Assembly: GCA_005889275.1 (NCBI GenBank)
Contig: VBFI01000050.1
Coordinates: 1-46,295, forward strand
Length of the DNA stretch: 46,295 nucleotides
Direction of reading: 5' to 3'
From: Chloroflexota bacterium
GTDB lineage: Bacteria; Chloroflexota; Limnocylindria; P2-11E
Below, piece after piece: positions 19,342-27,301 of this stretch. Both the position numbers and the translations under genes were made by a program. Within the stretch, counting starts at the first letter, position 1, and every line of letters starts with the position of its first letter. Under the pieces are notes generated by a model that was not told where the DNA came from, made no database searches, and saw only the letters and a list, made by a program, of their open reading frames with translations.

Positions 19342-19698
19342 CTAGGTCCGGCGGACTCCGGTTCCCTTCCTCGTGCCAAGCGTCGCCGCCGGTCCTGCGG
19401 CTATCGCGGCGTGCGCGGGTGTCCCTGCTTCGCTGCCACCGTTCGGTGACCCCCAGCGGATGAGGGCTTCGAGCGGTACGCCTCCGGTCGCGACCCAGTG
19501 GTGCGCGTCATCGGAGCCGGCCCCGTCGCAGTACGCCCACGCCCCCGCGTTGACGGTCAGCCCGCCCGCGCCGCGCCGCGATCGGAGCGCGCGGTGCCCA
19601 TCGGCCTGGCAGTCCCAGTGAACGATGTTTCGGGCCAGCTCCTTGCCTCCCACCGGTTTCGCGGAAGCCACTAGAGCACCCGGATTCGCGATTGTCAT
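19342..19698 (-). CDS. Hypothetical protein with WDCQADGH and AYCDGA motifs
   Basis: 118 residues. A central segment has a protein-like, conserved look: NIVHWDCQADGHR, GGLTVNAGAWAYCDGAGSDD, then HHWVATGGVPLEALIRW. Two cysteines and several His residues could bind metal (inference). The first 20 and last 30 residues are low complexity, rich in Gly/Ala/Thr. No good Shine-Dalgarno is present at ATG 19698 and the exact start is uncertain. I believe a gene is here but do not recognise a family. Confidence 0.45.
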   Translation of the reverse strand: MTIANPGALVASAKPVGGKELARNIVHWDCQADGHRALRSRRGAGGLTVNAGAWAYCDGAGSDDAHHWVATGGVPLEALIRWGSPNGGSEAGTPAHAAIAAGPAATLGTRKGTGVRRT

Positions 19699-19734
19699 TG
19701 CGCCGCGTCATGAAACCGGCATTTGCGCGGGTGC

Positions 19735-20499
19735 TTAACCGGCGACGCGCTCCGCCGCCTCGCGGTCGGACTGGCTTCGGAAGCGATAGCCGCGCCCGGC
19801 GACTGTCTCGATGAAACGCGGCGTGCGCCAGTCGTCCCGGAGCTTCACGCGGAGCTCGCGGATGTGGCGGTCCACGACATTGCTCTCGGTTTCGAACTCG
19901 CCGCCCCAGAGGCTCTGGAGGATTTCCTCGCGGCCCAGCACCCGGCCGGCGTTGGCCGCGAGCAGATACAGCAACGCCTGCTGGATCGGCGTGAGCGAGA
20001 GCTCCTCGTCGCCGACGCGCGCACGCTGCGTGGTGAGGTCGACCTGGATGCCGTCCAGATGGATCTTCGGAACGAGCGGAACGGTGATCCCGTGGACGCG
20101 GCGCATGAGCGCGAACGGGCGCGCCACGATCTCATCGAGCGTGAAGGGGACCTCGATGATGTCATCCGCCCCTGCCTCGAACGCGCGGAGCTTCACGGTC
20201 GTGTCGCGCTTTCGAGTGAACACGAGGCAGGCGAGCCCGCCGTTCGCCGGGCCATGGCCGGCGATCCCCAGGAACGGCTCGTACCGGTCGAGGTCGATCA
20301 ACGCAAGCTGTGGCTTCCAATCGGCGATGATCCGTCGGCACTCGGCCGGATCGGTGGTCGTCCGGGTCACGAAGCGGCCATGGCGGAGCGTGGTCGCGAC
20401 GAGGTTCCCGAGAGCCTCGCCCATCACCAGAAGGGCCCGCGGACCGGTCGCGTCGGGCGCCCGGGTCGCGCCACGCCCCGGGCCCTCGAGTGCACCCAC
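19735..20499 (-). CDS. OmpR-like winged-helix regulator with degenerate receiver (copy 2)
   Basis: 254 residues from GTG 20499. Residues 20-125 have the CheY-like fold, but its acidic pair is lost (LLVMGEALGN where VDDE would stand) and the conserved Lys before PF is replaced (IIEVPF). An Asp remains in LALIDLDRY. Phosphorylation as in a normal response regulator is therefore doubtful. Residues 145-240 form a winged-helix DNA-binding domain: LSLTPIQQALLYLLAANAGR, REEILQSLWG, SNVVDRHIRELRVKLRD, ETVAGRGYRF. It is about half identical by eye to the gene just upstream, so the pair is a tandem duplication. No kinase gene is adjacent. It could be tied to the purine genes upstream, but that is only position. 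Confidence 0.87.
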   Translation of the reverse strand: MGALEGPGRGATRAPDATGPRALLVMGEALGNLVATTLRHGRFVTRTTTDPAECRRIIADWKPQLALIDLDRYEPFLGIAGHGPANGGLACLVFTRKRDTTVKLRAFEAGADDIIEVPFTLDEIVARPFALMRRVHGITVPLVPKIHLDGIQVDLTTQRARVGDEELSLTPIQQALLYLLAANAGRVLGREEILQSLWGGEFETESNVVDRHIRELRVKLRDDWRTPRFIETVAGRGYRFRSQSDREAAERVAG

Positions 20500-20552
20500 C
20501 GTCCCGGTCTACGCCCTGAATCGGGCCTCGTCATGACGAGAACTCACGCCTG

Positions 20553-21269
20553 TCAGGCTGTCGGCGTGCCGAGAAAGCGGTATCCCTTTCCCGCGACCGT
20601 GCCGATGAAGCGCGGGCGGCGCGGATCGTCCTTCAGCTTCAGCCGCAGGTTCTTGATGTGATGGTCGACGACGTTGCTCTCCGCGACGAAGTCGGCGCCC
20701 CAGATCGAGTCGAGGATCTCGTCTCGCCCGATCACCTGGCCCGCGTTCGCCGCGAGCAGGTAGAGCAGCGCGAGCTCGATCGCGGTAAGCCGCGGCCGGT
20801 CCTCGCCCATGCGCACGTTCTGGTTCAGCAGATCCACCTCGAGACCGGCGACCTTGATGACGGGGATGAACGGGACCGCATCGCCGTACGTTCGCCGCAT
20901 GAGGGCGAGCACCCGCGCGACCAGCTCCTCGGGAACGAACGGCACGATGACGATGTCGTCCGCGCCGTGCTGGAACGCGGCGAGCTTGACCGCGAGGTCG
21001 CCGCGGCGGGTGAACGCGATCGTCGGGATCCGCTGTCTGCCGGCGCGGGTCCCGAGGAGCGCGAGCGCCCCCTCGCGCTCGACGTCGACGTCCACGATCA
21101 GCAGATGCGGCTTGAACGCGGTGAGCAGGCGATCCGCTTCGTCGACCGAGGTCGCGGTTGCCGTTTCGTAGAGGCCGTGATTCAACGTCAGCGCGACCAG
21201 CTTCGCGAGAGGCCGGTCGGTCTCCACCACGAGGACCCGGGGCTGCCCCTCCAGATGAGTCTTCGTCAT
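20553..21269 (-). CDS. OmpR-like winged-helix regulator with degenerate receiver (copy 1)
   Basis: 238 residues from ATG 21269. The receiver-like half starts RVLVVETDRPLAKLVALTLN, with Glu-Thr-Asp in the acidic-pocket region. It keeps an Asp at LLIVDVDVE and lacks the Lys (DIVIVPFVPEEL). The C-terminal half is a standard OmpR/PhoB winged helix: LTAIELALLYLLAANAGQ, RDEILDSIWG, ESNVVDHHIKNLRLKLKD, GTVAGKGYRFLG. It is closely related to the next gene downstream, 53 bases away. A TACCCT box 6 bases before the ATG suggests its own, possibly leaderless, promoter. It sits downstream of uricase on the same strand. Confidence 0.88.
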   Translation of the reverse strand: MTKTHLEGQPRVLVVETDRPLAKLVALTLNHGLYETATATSVDEADRLLTAFKPHLLIVDVDVEREGALALLGTRAGRQRIPTIAFTRRGDLAVKLAAFQHGADDIVIVPFVPEELVARVLALMRRTYGDAVPFIPVIKVAGLEVDLLNQNVRMGEDRPRLTAIELALLYLLAANAGQVIGRDEILDSIWGADFVAESNVVDHHIKNLRLKLKDDPRRPRFIGTVAGKGYRFLGTPTA

Positions 21270-21275
21270 GTGACG

Positions 21276-21281
21276 AGGGTA
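21276..21281 (-). promoter_or_regulatory. Possible -10 box for regulator copy 1
   Basis: On the minus strand TACCCT lies six bases before the ATG at 21269 and no ribosome site intervenes. Same layout as other SD-less first genes here. Confidence 0.27.
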
Positions 21282-21311
21282 GACCCCCCGCGAAGTGCGC
21301 GAGCGCCGCGC

Positions 21312-22163
21312 TCAGCGCCGGAGGACGAGGCCGATCTTGCCGAAGGTCGCGCGCGGCTCGGCGAAGACCTTCACGCCGTTCGCTCCGTCGCGCACGAGAT
21401 CGGGGGTGTGGTTCTCCGCCGCGAACTCGATCTCCGCGAGCTGAGTGTGAGCGGCAAGAAGGCGACTGCCCATCTCGTGCACGAGGTGCTGGATCGAGCG
21501 GCTGTTGAACTCGTGGAACGTCCGCTCGATCTCGTCGCGGACCGCGCGCGGTCCAAGGAGACCGAGCCCCTCGCCGACGCCGTCGCGCAGGTCGGCGTAC
21601 CGCCACCACGCATCGAGATGGATCGTGAGCGGGCGATCCACGAGCTCGGGAAGGCTCGTGTACGCGTCGCGGGCGAACGACGCGAACGAGCTTCCCGTCG
21701 TCTTCACGAGGATCATGCCTTCCCAGCCGCTTCGCGCCGCCGTGATCTCGGCCCGGCCTCCTCTCCCGTCGAGCTCGACTCGGGCGACCGCCCCGTCGCT
21801 TCGCGTCGAGCGGAACAGGACCGGGCTCGGACCGCGGTCGCCCGACGCGCCGTCGAGCGGGACCTCGCGAGCCGAGACGCGCAGTACCTCCATGACCGGA
21901 TAGGTCTCGAGGAAATGCCGCCCGAGGAACGCGCACAACCCGAGGAGTGTGGAGCCGCCGTACTCGGCCGCCATCGCGTAGATGAAGTTCTTCATCGTGT
22001 CCGTCGCGACCACTTCGCGGTTGTCGCCCTCGGTGTACGCGCGGAGGAACCGCTCGCCGGTGACGTCGACGTCCACCGACGCCGCGAGCGGCGCCAGGTC
22101 GCGCCCGCCGAGCCGGTAGAAGACCACGTGGGCCTTGCCGTAGCTGATCTCGGTCCCCGTCAT
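21312..22163 (-). CDS. pucL: Urate oxidase (uricase, cofactor-free)
   Basis: 283 residues. It oxidises urate to 5-hydroxyisourate with O2 and no cofactor. Diagnostic motifs: SYGKAHVVFYRL at the N-terminus with the catalytic Lys, VVATDTMKNFIYAMA near residue 52 with the Thr that pairs with that Lys, WEGMILVKTTGSSFASF in the centre, and AEIEFAAENHTPDL near 240. Length fits the tunnel-fold enzyme with two T-fold halves. No OHCU-decarboxylase domain is fused, unlike Bacillus PucL; here that activity is the separate overlapping gene just upstream (ATGA at 22160-22163). Third gene of the leftward urate operon. Confidence 0.95.
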   Translation of the reverse strand: MTGTEISYGKAHVVFYRLGGRDLAPLAASVDVDVTGERFLRAYTEGDNREVVATDTMKNFIYAMAAEYGGSTLLGLCAFLGRHFLETYPVMEVLRVSAREVPLDGASGDRGPSPVLFRSTRSDGAVARVELDGRGGRAEITAARSGWEGMILVKTTGSSFASFARDAYTSLPELVDRPLTIHLDAWWRYADLRDGVGEGLGLLGPRAVRDEIERTFHEFNSRSIQHLVHEMGSRLLAAHTQLAEIEFAAENHTPDLVRDGANGVKVFAEPRATFGKIGLVLRR

Positions 22164-22612
22164 GGGCGCGCGCGGAGCCGGTCGGCGGCGATCGCGAGAA
22201 ATTCCTCGATCCCGGCCGCGAGCTCGGGCTCGCGATCGTGCGTCAGACGTTCGCGCAGGACCGTCGCGATCGCGGCCTTCGTGCGCCCGTTCACCCAGAC
22301 GACGAACCGGAAGCCGAAGCGTCGCTCGTAGAGCTCGTTGAGCCTGCCCAGCTCTTTCGTCACGTCGGCGTCCGCGTCTTCGCCCTGCTCCCGGCGCGAG
22401 AGCGCGGAGAGGGTGGCGCGGTCGGCCCCGATGCGGGGATGGGCGTCGAGCACCGCGATGCGCTCCGTCTCGCTCATTCGGGCGAGCTCCAAGCGGGCGG
22501 CCGCCACGATGGCCAGAGGTGAGGCCGCGGGCCCGACCGACCTGGCGACCCGCTCCGCGAGCATCGGCGCGCGCTCGAATACCTTCTCGAGGTCCGCGCG
22601 CACGATCGTCAC
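22160..22612 (-). CDS. uraD: 2-oxo-4-hydroxy-4-carboxy-5-ureidoimidazoline (OHCU) decarboxylase
   Basis: 150 residues from GTG 22612, which overlaps the HIU-hydrolase stop (GTGA). It converts OHCU to S-allantoin. The family marks are DAHPRIGAD near residue 55 (catalytic His in HPRIG), SRREQ near 70, and LNELYERRFGFRFVVWVNGRTK near 92. Length is slightly short of the usual 160-170, with the N-terminal helix opening directly at ADLEKVFERAPML. Alternative starts upstream are inside the HIU hydrolase gene. Middle gene of uraH-uraD-pucL. Confidence 0.93.
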   Translation of the reverse strand: MTIVRADLEKVFERAPMLAERVARSVGPAASPLAIVAAARLELARMSETERIAVLDAHPRIGADRATLSALSRREQGEDADADVTKELGRLNELYERRFGFRFVVWVNGRTKAAIATVLRERLTHDREPELAAGIEEFLAIAADRLRARP

Positions 22613-22902
22613 GATCCGCGGTAGGTCACGAGGCCGAACGGGGAGAGCAGCAGCGGGACGTGATAGTGCGCCTCGGTCCCCACCTGCACGTCGAGGGCGA
22701 CCCGCGCGAAGAATCCGCTCGCGAGCTCGAAGACGATGCGATACCTGCCTGCCGCGAGCGAGGCCGCGAGCTCGCGGACACGGCCTTCTCCGTCGGTGAC
22801 CGCGTGCGCGATGACCGTGCCGTCCTTTTCGAGCGCGACGCGCACCCCCGCCGCCGGACGGCCGCTCGCCGTATCGAGCACATGCGTGGAGAGGGACGCC
22901 AT
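22609..22902 (-). CDS. uraH: 5-hydroxyisourate hydrolase (transthyretin-like)
   Basis: 97 residues from ATG 22902. It hydrolyses 5-hydroxyisourate to OHCU. The N-terminal LSTHVLDTASGRPAAGVRV holds the catalytic His, VTDGEGRVREL the next loop, YHVPLLLSPFGLVTYRGS the terminal YRGS motif with the second His. It is about ten residues shorter than usual because the loop between YRIVFELASGFFARV and the last strands is cut down. All active-site residues I can place (His, Arg in GRV, His, YRGS) are there. First gene of the leftward operon, with a candidate -10 box 11 bases upstream and no ribosome site. Confidence 0.93.
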   Translation of the reverse strand: MASLSTHVLDTASGRPAAGVRVALEKDGTVIAHAVTDGEGRVRELAASLAAGRYRIVFELASGFFARVALDVQVGTEAHYHVPLLLSPFGLVTYRGS

Positions 22903-22912
22903 GAGCGGCGGG

Positions 22913-22919
22913 TATCGTA
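22913..22919. promoter_or_regulatory. Overlapping divergent -10 boxes between uraH and the DUF3830 gene
   Basis: Only 25 bases separate the two divergent start codons. TATCGT (22913-22918, plus) and TACGAT (22919-22914, minus) overlap almost fully inside the near-symmetric GTATCGTAC. Predicted starts fall about three bases before the plus ATG at 22928 and about five before the minus ATG at 22902. -35 matches are poor on both sides. If right, RNA polymerase would read either way from one box and both messages would be nearly leaderless. Confidence 0.4.
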
Positions 22920-22927
22920 CGCCCGCG

Positions 22928-23341
22928 ATGCGCACCCTCCGGATCACGGCCGGCCCCTTCACGTTCACGGCGGCTCTCGAGGAGCGCGCGGCGCCGAAGA
23001 CCGTCGCCGCGATCCGCAGGCTCCTTCCGCTGCGGAGCAAGGTGATCCATTGCCGCTGGAGCGGCGAATCGACCTGGGTGCCGATGGGTGAGCAGCGGCT
23101 CGACGTCGCCTTCGAGAACCACACGAGCCATCCCGCGCCCGGTCAGATGCTCGTGTACCCCGGTGGGATCTCGGAGATGGAATTCCTCTTCCCGTACGGC
23201 GCCACGCTGTTCTCGAGCAAGGTCGGTCAGCTCGCGGGCAATCACTTCGCGACGGTGGTCGAAGGGAACGAGCACCTCGCCGAGCTTGGGCACCTGGTGC
23301 TCTGGGAGGGGGCTCAGGACTTCCGCATCGAGGAAGGATGA
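22928..23341 (+). CDS. DUF3830 (cyclophilin-like fold) family protein
   Basis: 137 residues from ATG 22928; another ATG at 22901 is in frame but would overlap uraH. The sequence TLRITAGPFTFTAALEERAAPKTV, VIHCRWSGESTWVPMG, ENHTSHPAPGQMLVYPGG and GNHFATVVEG fits the DUF3830 family, which shares the cyclophilin-like beta-barrel with no known catalytic function. It is the first gene of the rightward purine operon, and its stop overlaps the allantoinase ATG (ATGA). That place suggests a role with allantoin or ureidoglycolate metabolism (inference). The GAGGAAGG at its end serves as the ribosome site of allB. Confidence 0.78.
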   Translation: MRTLRITAGPFTFTAALEERAAPKTVAAIRRLLPLRSKVIHCRWSGESTWVPMGEQRLDVAFENHTSHPAPGQMLVYPGGISEMEFLFPYGATLFSSKVGQLAGNHFATVVEGNEHLAELGHLVLWEGAQDFRIEEG

Positions 23342-24729
23342 GCCCGCGCGCCGACCTCGCGATCCGGGGCGCGATCGTCATCCAGGACGGCGCCTTTGCG
23401 CGGGACATCCTCGTGACGGGCGGACGCATCGCCGCGCTCGTCGAGTCGGGGGCGGCGAGCGCCGAGGAGGAGATCGACGCGAGCGGGTTGCTCGCCCTGC
23501 CGGGGATCGTCGACGCCCACGTCCACTTCAACGATCCAGGGCGCGCGGATTGGGAGGGATGGGCCCGTGGAAGCCGCGCCGCCGCGGCCGGCGGGACGAC
23601 GACGGTCATCGACATGCCGCTGAACTCCGTGCCTCCGGTCCTCGACGGCCCGTCGTTCGATGCCAAGCGCGCCGCCGGCGAGCGCGCGTCGGTCGTCGAC
23701 TTCGCGCTCTGGGGAGGGATCGTCCGCGCGGATCCGGTCGCGCTTGGCGAGCTCGCGGAGCGGGGCGCGGTCGGCGTGAAGGGATTCATGTGCGAGAGCG
23801 GTGTCCCGGAGCTCCCGGCCCTCCCCGACGGAGGCCTCGTCGCGGCGATGCGGGCGGCCGCCGACGCCGGTCTGCTCGTGGCGCTGCATGCCGAGGACAG
23901 CGCGCTCGTGGCCGAAGCGACCGCCCGCGTGCGGGCCGCCGGCCGGCGCGATGCGGCGGCCTGGGCCGAGTCGCGCCCGCCGCTCGTCGAGGTGCGTGCG
24001 GTCGCGCGCGCGTGCACCGCCGCGCGCGAGGCCGCGGCGCGCCTGCACATCGTGCATCTCGCCGCCGTGGAGGCGCTCGGGGCGGTCGGCGCGGCGCGGC
24101 GGGAAGGGACGGACGTGACCGTCGAGACCTGCCCGCACTATCTCGTGTTCGACGAAGCGGACGTCGCGCGCGCGGGGCCGTCGCTGAAATGCGCTCCGCC
24201 GATCCGCGACCGGGCGAACGGCGATGGCCTCTGGCGCGCGGTGTCCGACGGTCGGATCGACCTCGTCGCGTCGGACCACTCGCCCTGCGCGCCGGAGCTG
24301 AAAGCGCGGGGCGCCGGCGATGTCTTCGCCGCGTGGGGCGGCGTCGCGGGCGCGCAGTCGCTCTTGTGTGCGCTCTTCACCGAGGCGACGCGTCGGGCCG
24401 CGGGAACGCTCGACGCGCGGAAGATCGCGGGGTTCGTGGCCTGGCGTCTGGCGACGAAGCCCGCGAAGCGCTTCGGGCTCTGGCCTCGGAAGGGCGCTCT
24501 CGTCCCAGGCGCGGACGCCGACGTGGTGCTGTTCGATCCCGCGCGCGAATGGACCCTCGATGCCGAGGACTCGCTCACCGGCGGGATCAGTCCGTACGTC
24601 GGTCGGCGCTTCCGCGGCGCCGTCGTACGAACGCTCGTTCGGGGTCGTACGGTGTTCCGCGAAGGGAGCGTCACGCGCGAGGCTGGCGGGCGATTCATCC
24701 CGCGGATGGAGGAAGGCGCGAGAGGATGA
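23338..24729 (+). CDS. allB: Allantoinase
   Basis: 463 residues. It opens the ring of allantoin to allantoate and belongs to the cyclic amidohydrolase family. The metal site opens with DAHVHFNDPGRADWEGW at residues 60-76; GVKGFMCESG near 148 gives the carboxylated Lys, HAEDSAL near 183, HIVHLAAVEAL near 236, and ASDHSPCAPELK near 311 the catalytic Asp. MPLNSVPP is the usual allantoinase alternative to the MPNT of dihydroorotase. The complete small beta domain is present here, unlike in the pyrC gene of this window. ATGA overlap on both sides ties it to DUF3830 and allC. Confidence 0.94.
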   Translation: MSPRADLAIRGAIVIQDGAFARDILVTGGRIAALVESGAASAEEEIDASGLLALPGIVDAHVHFNDPGRADWEGWARGSRAAAAGGTTTVIDMPLNSVPPVLDGPSFDAKRAAGERASVVDFALWGGIVRADPVALGELAERGAVGVKGFMCESGVPELPALPDGGLVAAMRAAADAGLLVALHAEDSALVAEATARVRAAGRRDAAAWAESRPPLVEVRAVARACTAAREAAARLHIVHLAAVEALGAVGAARREGTDVTVETCPHYLVFDEADVARAGPSLKCAPPIRDRANGDGLWRAVSDGRIDLVASDHSPCAPELKARGAGDVFAAWGGVAGAQSLLCALFTEATRRAAGTLDARKIAGFVAWRLATKPAKRFGLWPRKGALVPGADADVVLFDPAREWTLDAEDSLTGGISPYVGRRFRGAVVRTLVRGRTVFREGSVTREAGGRFIPRMEEGARG

Positions 24730-25982
24730 GCACGGTCAAGACCGCGGAGCTCGTCGCGATCGACGAACGCCGGCTGCTCCGCCGGCTCGATGATCTGGCG
24801 CAGCGCGGCGCGCTCCCCGGCGGGGGCATCTTCCGCGCGCTGTACACGCCCGCATGGACCTCGGCGATGGAGCTCGTCACCACGTGGCTGAAAGAGGGAC
24901 AGCTGCTCACGCGGCGCGACGCCGTCGGGAACGTGTGGGGACGCATCGAAGGGTCTCGCGGCGGCCGTGCGATCGTGACCGGCTCGCACATCGACACGGT
25001 CCGCGGGGGCGGCGCGCTTGACGGCGCGCTCGGCCTGGTCGCCGGCATCGAGGCGGTCACGAGCCTCTGGGAGCGGTTCGGCAGGCCGACGCGGACCCTC
25101 GAATGCGTCGCGATCTGCGAAGAAGAGGGAAGCCGTTTCGATACGAACTTCTGGGGCGCCCGCGCGATCGCCGACCGGATCGAGCCAAACGAGGCGGAGC
25201 GGACGCGCGACGCCGCGGGCACGTCCCTGGCCGATGCGATGCGCTCCGTCGGCCTCGACCCGGCGAACGCGGTCCAGGCCGTGCGGCGCGACATCGACGT
25301 CTTCGTCGAGCTGCACATCGAGCAGGGCCCAGTCCTCGAGGACCATGGCCCGCGGCTCGGTGTGGTGACCACGATCACCGGCACGATCCATCAGGAGATC
25401 GTCGTGCGCGGGCAGCCCGACCATGCCGGCGCGATGGCGATGAGCCGCCGACACGACGCGCTCGTCGGCGCGTCCGCGATGACTCTCGCGATCGCGGAGC
25501 TCGCGACGCGCATGGGTGATCCCGCCGTGGCGACCGTGGGGACCATCGTGGTCGAGCCGGCGCAGGTGAACGTCGTTCCCGGCATCGCGCGCTTCACGGT
25601 CGACGCGCGTCATCCGGATGCTCCCCGCCGGACCGAGCTCATCACCCAGATCGGGGATGCCTGCAAGGCCGCGGCGCGCGAACGTGGTCTCGTCGTGGAG
25701 ATCCGCACCTTGCGCGACCGGCCGCCCGTCACGCTGAGCCCGCGCGTCGCCGACGTCCTCCGCCGCGCGTGCCGCGCCGCGGGTCTCGACCCGCGCGACA
25801 TGGCGAGCGGCGCCGGCCACGACGCGCAGGTCCTCGCGGCCGCCGCGAACACCGGCATGCTCTTCGTGCCGAGCATCGGCGGTCGCTCGCACTGTCCAGA
25901 GGAGGCGACGGCCGCGGAGGACGTCGTCCTCGGCACGCGCGCGCTCGCGTCCGCGCTGCGCGAGCTCGCCTACCAGCAATGA
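24726..25982 (+). CDS. allC: Allantoate amidohydrolase (M20-type, AllC/HyuC family)
   Basis: 418 residues from ATG 24726. It hydrolyses allantoate to ureidoglycine/ureidoglycolate, CO2 and ammonia, or, if the family is read loosely, an N-carbamoyl amino acid. Metal ligands: TGSHIDTVRGGGALDGALG near residue 80, CEEEGSRF near 130, HIEQGPVLE near 200, and SGAGHDAQVLA near 360. FVPSIGGRSHCPEEAT closes the active site with the last His. Placement directly after allantoinase supports allantoate as substrate. Starts and stops overlap both neighbours (ATGA). Confidence 0.9.
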   Translation: MSTVKTAELVAIDERRLLRRLDDLAQRGALPGGGIFRALYTPAWTSAMELVTTWLKEGQLLTRRDAVGNVWGRIEGSRGGRAIVTGSHIDTVRGGGALDGALGLVAGIEAVTSLWERFGRPTRTLECVAICEEEGSRFDTNFWGARAIADRIEPNEAERTRDAAGTSLADAMRSVGLDPANAVQAVRRDIDVFVELHIEQGPVLEDHGPRLGVVTTITGTIHQEIVVRGQPDHAGAMAMSRRHDALVGASAMTLAIAELATRMGDPAVATVGTIVVEPAQVNVVPGIARFTVDARHPDAPRRTELITQIGDACKAAARERGLVVEIRTLRDRPPVTLSPRVADVLRRACRAAGLDPRDMASGAGHDAQVLAAAANTGMLFVPSIGGRSHCPEEATAAEDVVLGTRALASALRELAYQQ

Positions 25983-27301
25983 GCACGCTGCTGCGCGGCG
26001 GCACGCTCCTCCCGCTCAAAGACCATCCACGTCCGATGTGGGGCGATCTCCTTGTCTCCGGCACGCGCATCGCCGCGATCGGGAAGATCGAGACGACGCC
26101 GGCCGACGCCGAGGTCGTCGACATCTCGGGTTGCGTCGTCATGCCGGGCATCGTCCAGACGCACGTGCACCTCGTGCAGACGCTGTTTCGCGGTCTCGCC
26201 GAGGACATGCCACTCCTGCAGTGGCTGCGCGCGCGGGTCTGGCCGCTCGAGGCCGCGCTGGACGAAGCATCGCTCCGCGCGAGCGTGCGGCTCGGGATCC
26301 TCGACCTGCTCCTCACCGGCACGACGACCGTCCTCGACATGGGCACGACGAAGCTCGGCGACATCGTCGCCGAGGAGCTCGTGCGGAGCGGGCTGCGCGC
26401 TCGGTTCGGCCAGGCGATGATGGACGCGGGCGACGGCGTACCCGCGGGTCTTCTCGAGACGACACGCTCGTCCCTCGACGCCGCCGCCGCTCTCACGAAG
26501 CGCTGGCACAAGGCGTCGAGCGGGCGGATCGGCTACGTGTACATGCCGCGCTTCGCGCTCTCTTGCACGCGCGAGCTGCTCGAGGCCACGACGCAGCTCG
26601 CGAAGCTCAGCGATCTCCTTGTGCACACGCACTCGAACGAGAGCGTCGAGGAGCGCAACGCCGTGGTCATGGCGACCGGTCGCACCCCGGTCCAGTACCT
26701 CCTCGACACCGGGATCGCGTGCGAGCGCGCGATCATCGCCCATGGCGTCCACCTCGACGATCAGGAGATCGATATCCTGCGGACGACGAAGACGTCGGTG
26801 GCGCACTGCCCCTCGTCGAACCTCAAGCTCGCCTCGGGCATCGCGCAGGTGGCGAGGCTGCGTTCGATGAGGATCACCGTCGGGCTCGGCGCGGACGGCG
26901 CGGCGTGCAACAACCAGCTCGACGCGTTCGAGGAGATGCGCCTCGCGACGCTCCTCGCGCGCGTCGTGAGCGGGATGGGAACACTCACCGCCGCCGACGC
27001 GATGGTCCTCGCGACCCGGGAGGGCGCGAAGATGCTGAAGCTCGACGGCGAGATCGGAACCCTCGAGCAGGGCAAGCGCGCGGACCTGCTCGTGCTCGAC
27101 GTGACGAAGCTCGACGGGCCGGGCGGCGATCCCGCCGCACGGATCCTTTTCGGCGGCGGCTCGCGTTCGGTGCGGCACGTCCTCGTGGACGGTGAGTTCC
27201 TCGTCCGCGACGGAGTCGCCACGAAGATGGACGCGAACGAGGTCCGCGCGAAGGCCGGAGAGCAGCTCCAGCCGCTTCTGCAGCGCGCCGGCCTGGTCTA
27301 G
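25979..27301 (+). CDS. ATZ/TRZ-type amidohydrolase (guanine or SAH/MTA deaminase-like)
   Basis: 440 residues. The zinc site is VMPGIVQTHVHLVQTLFRG near residue 58, HTHSNESVEERNA near 218, AIIAHGVHLDDQEI near 248, and GLGADGAACNNQLDAFEEMR near 300. HCPSSNLKLASGIAQVARL lies between. These fit the deaminase branch that includes guanine deaminase, 8-oxoguanine deaminase, SsnA and MTA/SAH deaminase. In the purine operon, deamination of guanine to xanthine is the most sensible guess, but MTA/SAH deaminase motifs (HCPSSNLKLASGIA) are at least as close. Stop TAG shares CTAG with the convergent receiver-cyclase gene. Family sure, substrate open. Confidence 0.85.
   Translation: MSTLLRGGTLLPLKDHPRPMWGDLLVSGTRIAAIGKIETTPADAEVVDISGCVVMPGIVQTHVHLVQTLFRGLAEDMPLLQWLRARVWPLEAALDEASLRASVRLGILDLLLTGTTTVLDMGTTKLGDIVAEELVRSGLRARFGQAMMDAGDGVPAGLLETTRSSLDAAAALTKRWHKASSGRIGYVYMPRFALSCTRELLEATTQLAKLSDLLVHTHSNESVEERNAVVMATGRTPVQYLLDTGIACERAIIAHGVHLDDQEIDILRTTKTSVAHCPSSNLKLASGIAQVARLRSMRITVGLGADGAACNNQLDAFEEMRLATLLARVVSGMGTLTAADAMVLATREGAKMLKLDGEIGTLEQGKRADLLVLDVTKLDGPGGDPAARILFGGGSRSVRHVLVDGEFLVRDGVATKMDANEVRAKAGEQLQPLLQRAGLV

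Noticed and set aside
20658-22331. 557-residue plus-strand ORF opposite the regulators and uricase
   Set aside because: Antisense shadow; the minus-strand genes have clear domains and motifs.
24138-25979. 613-residue minus-strand ORF opposite allB/allC
   Set aside because: Antisense shadow with Arg/Asp-rich noise; allC and allB are certain.
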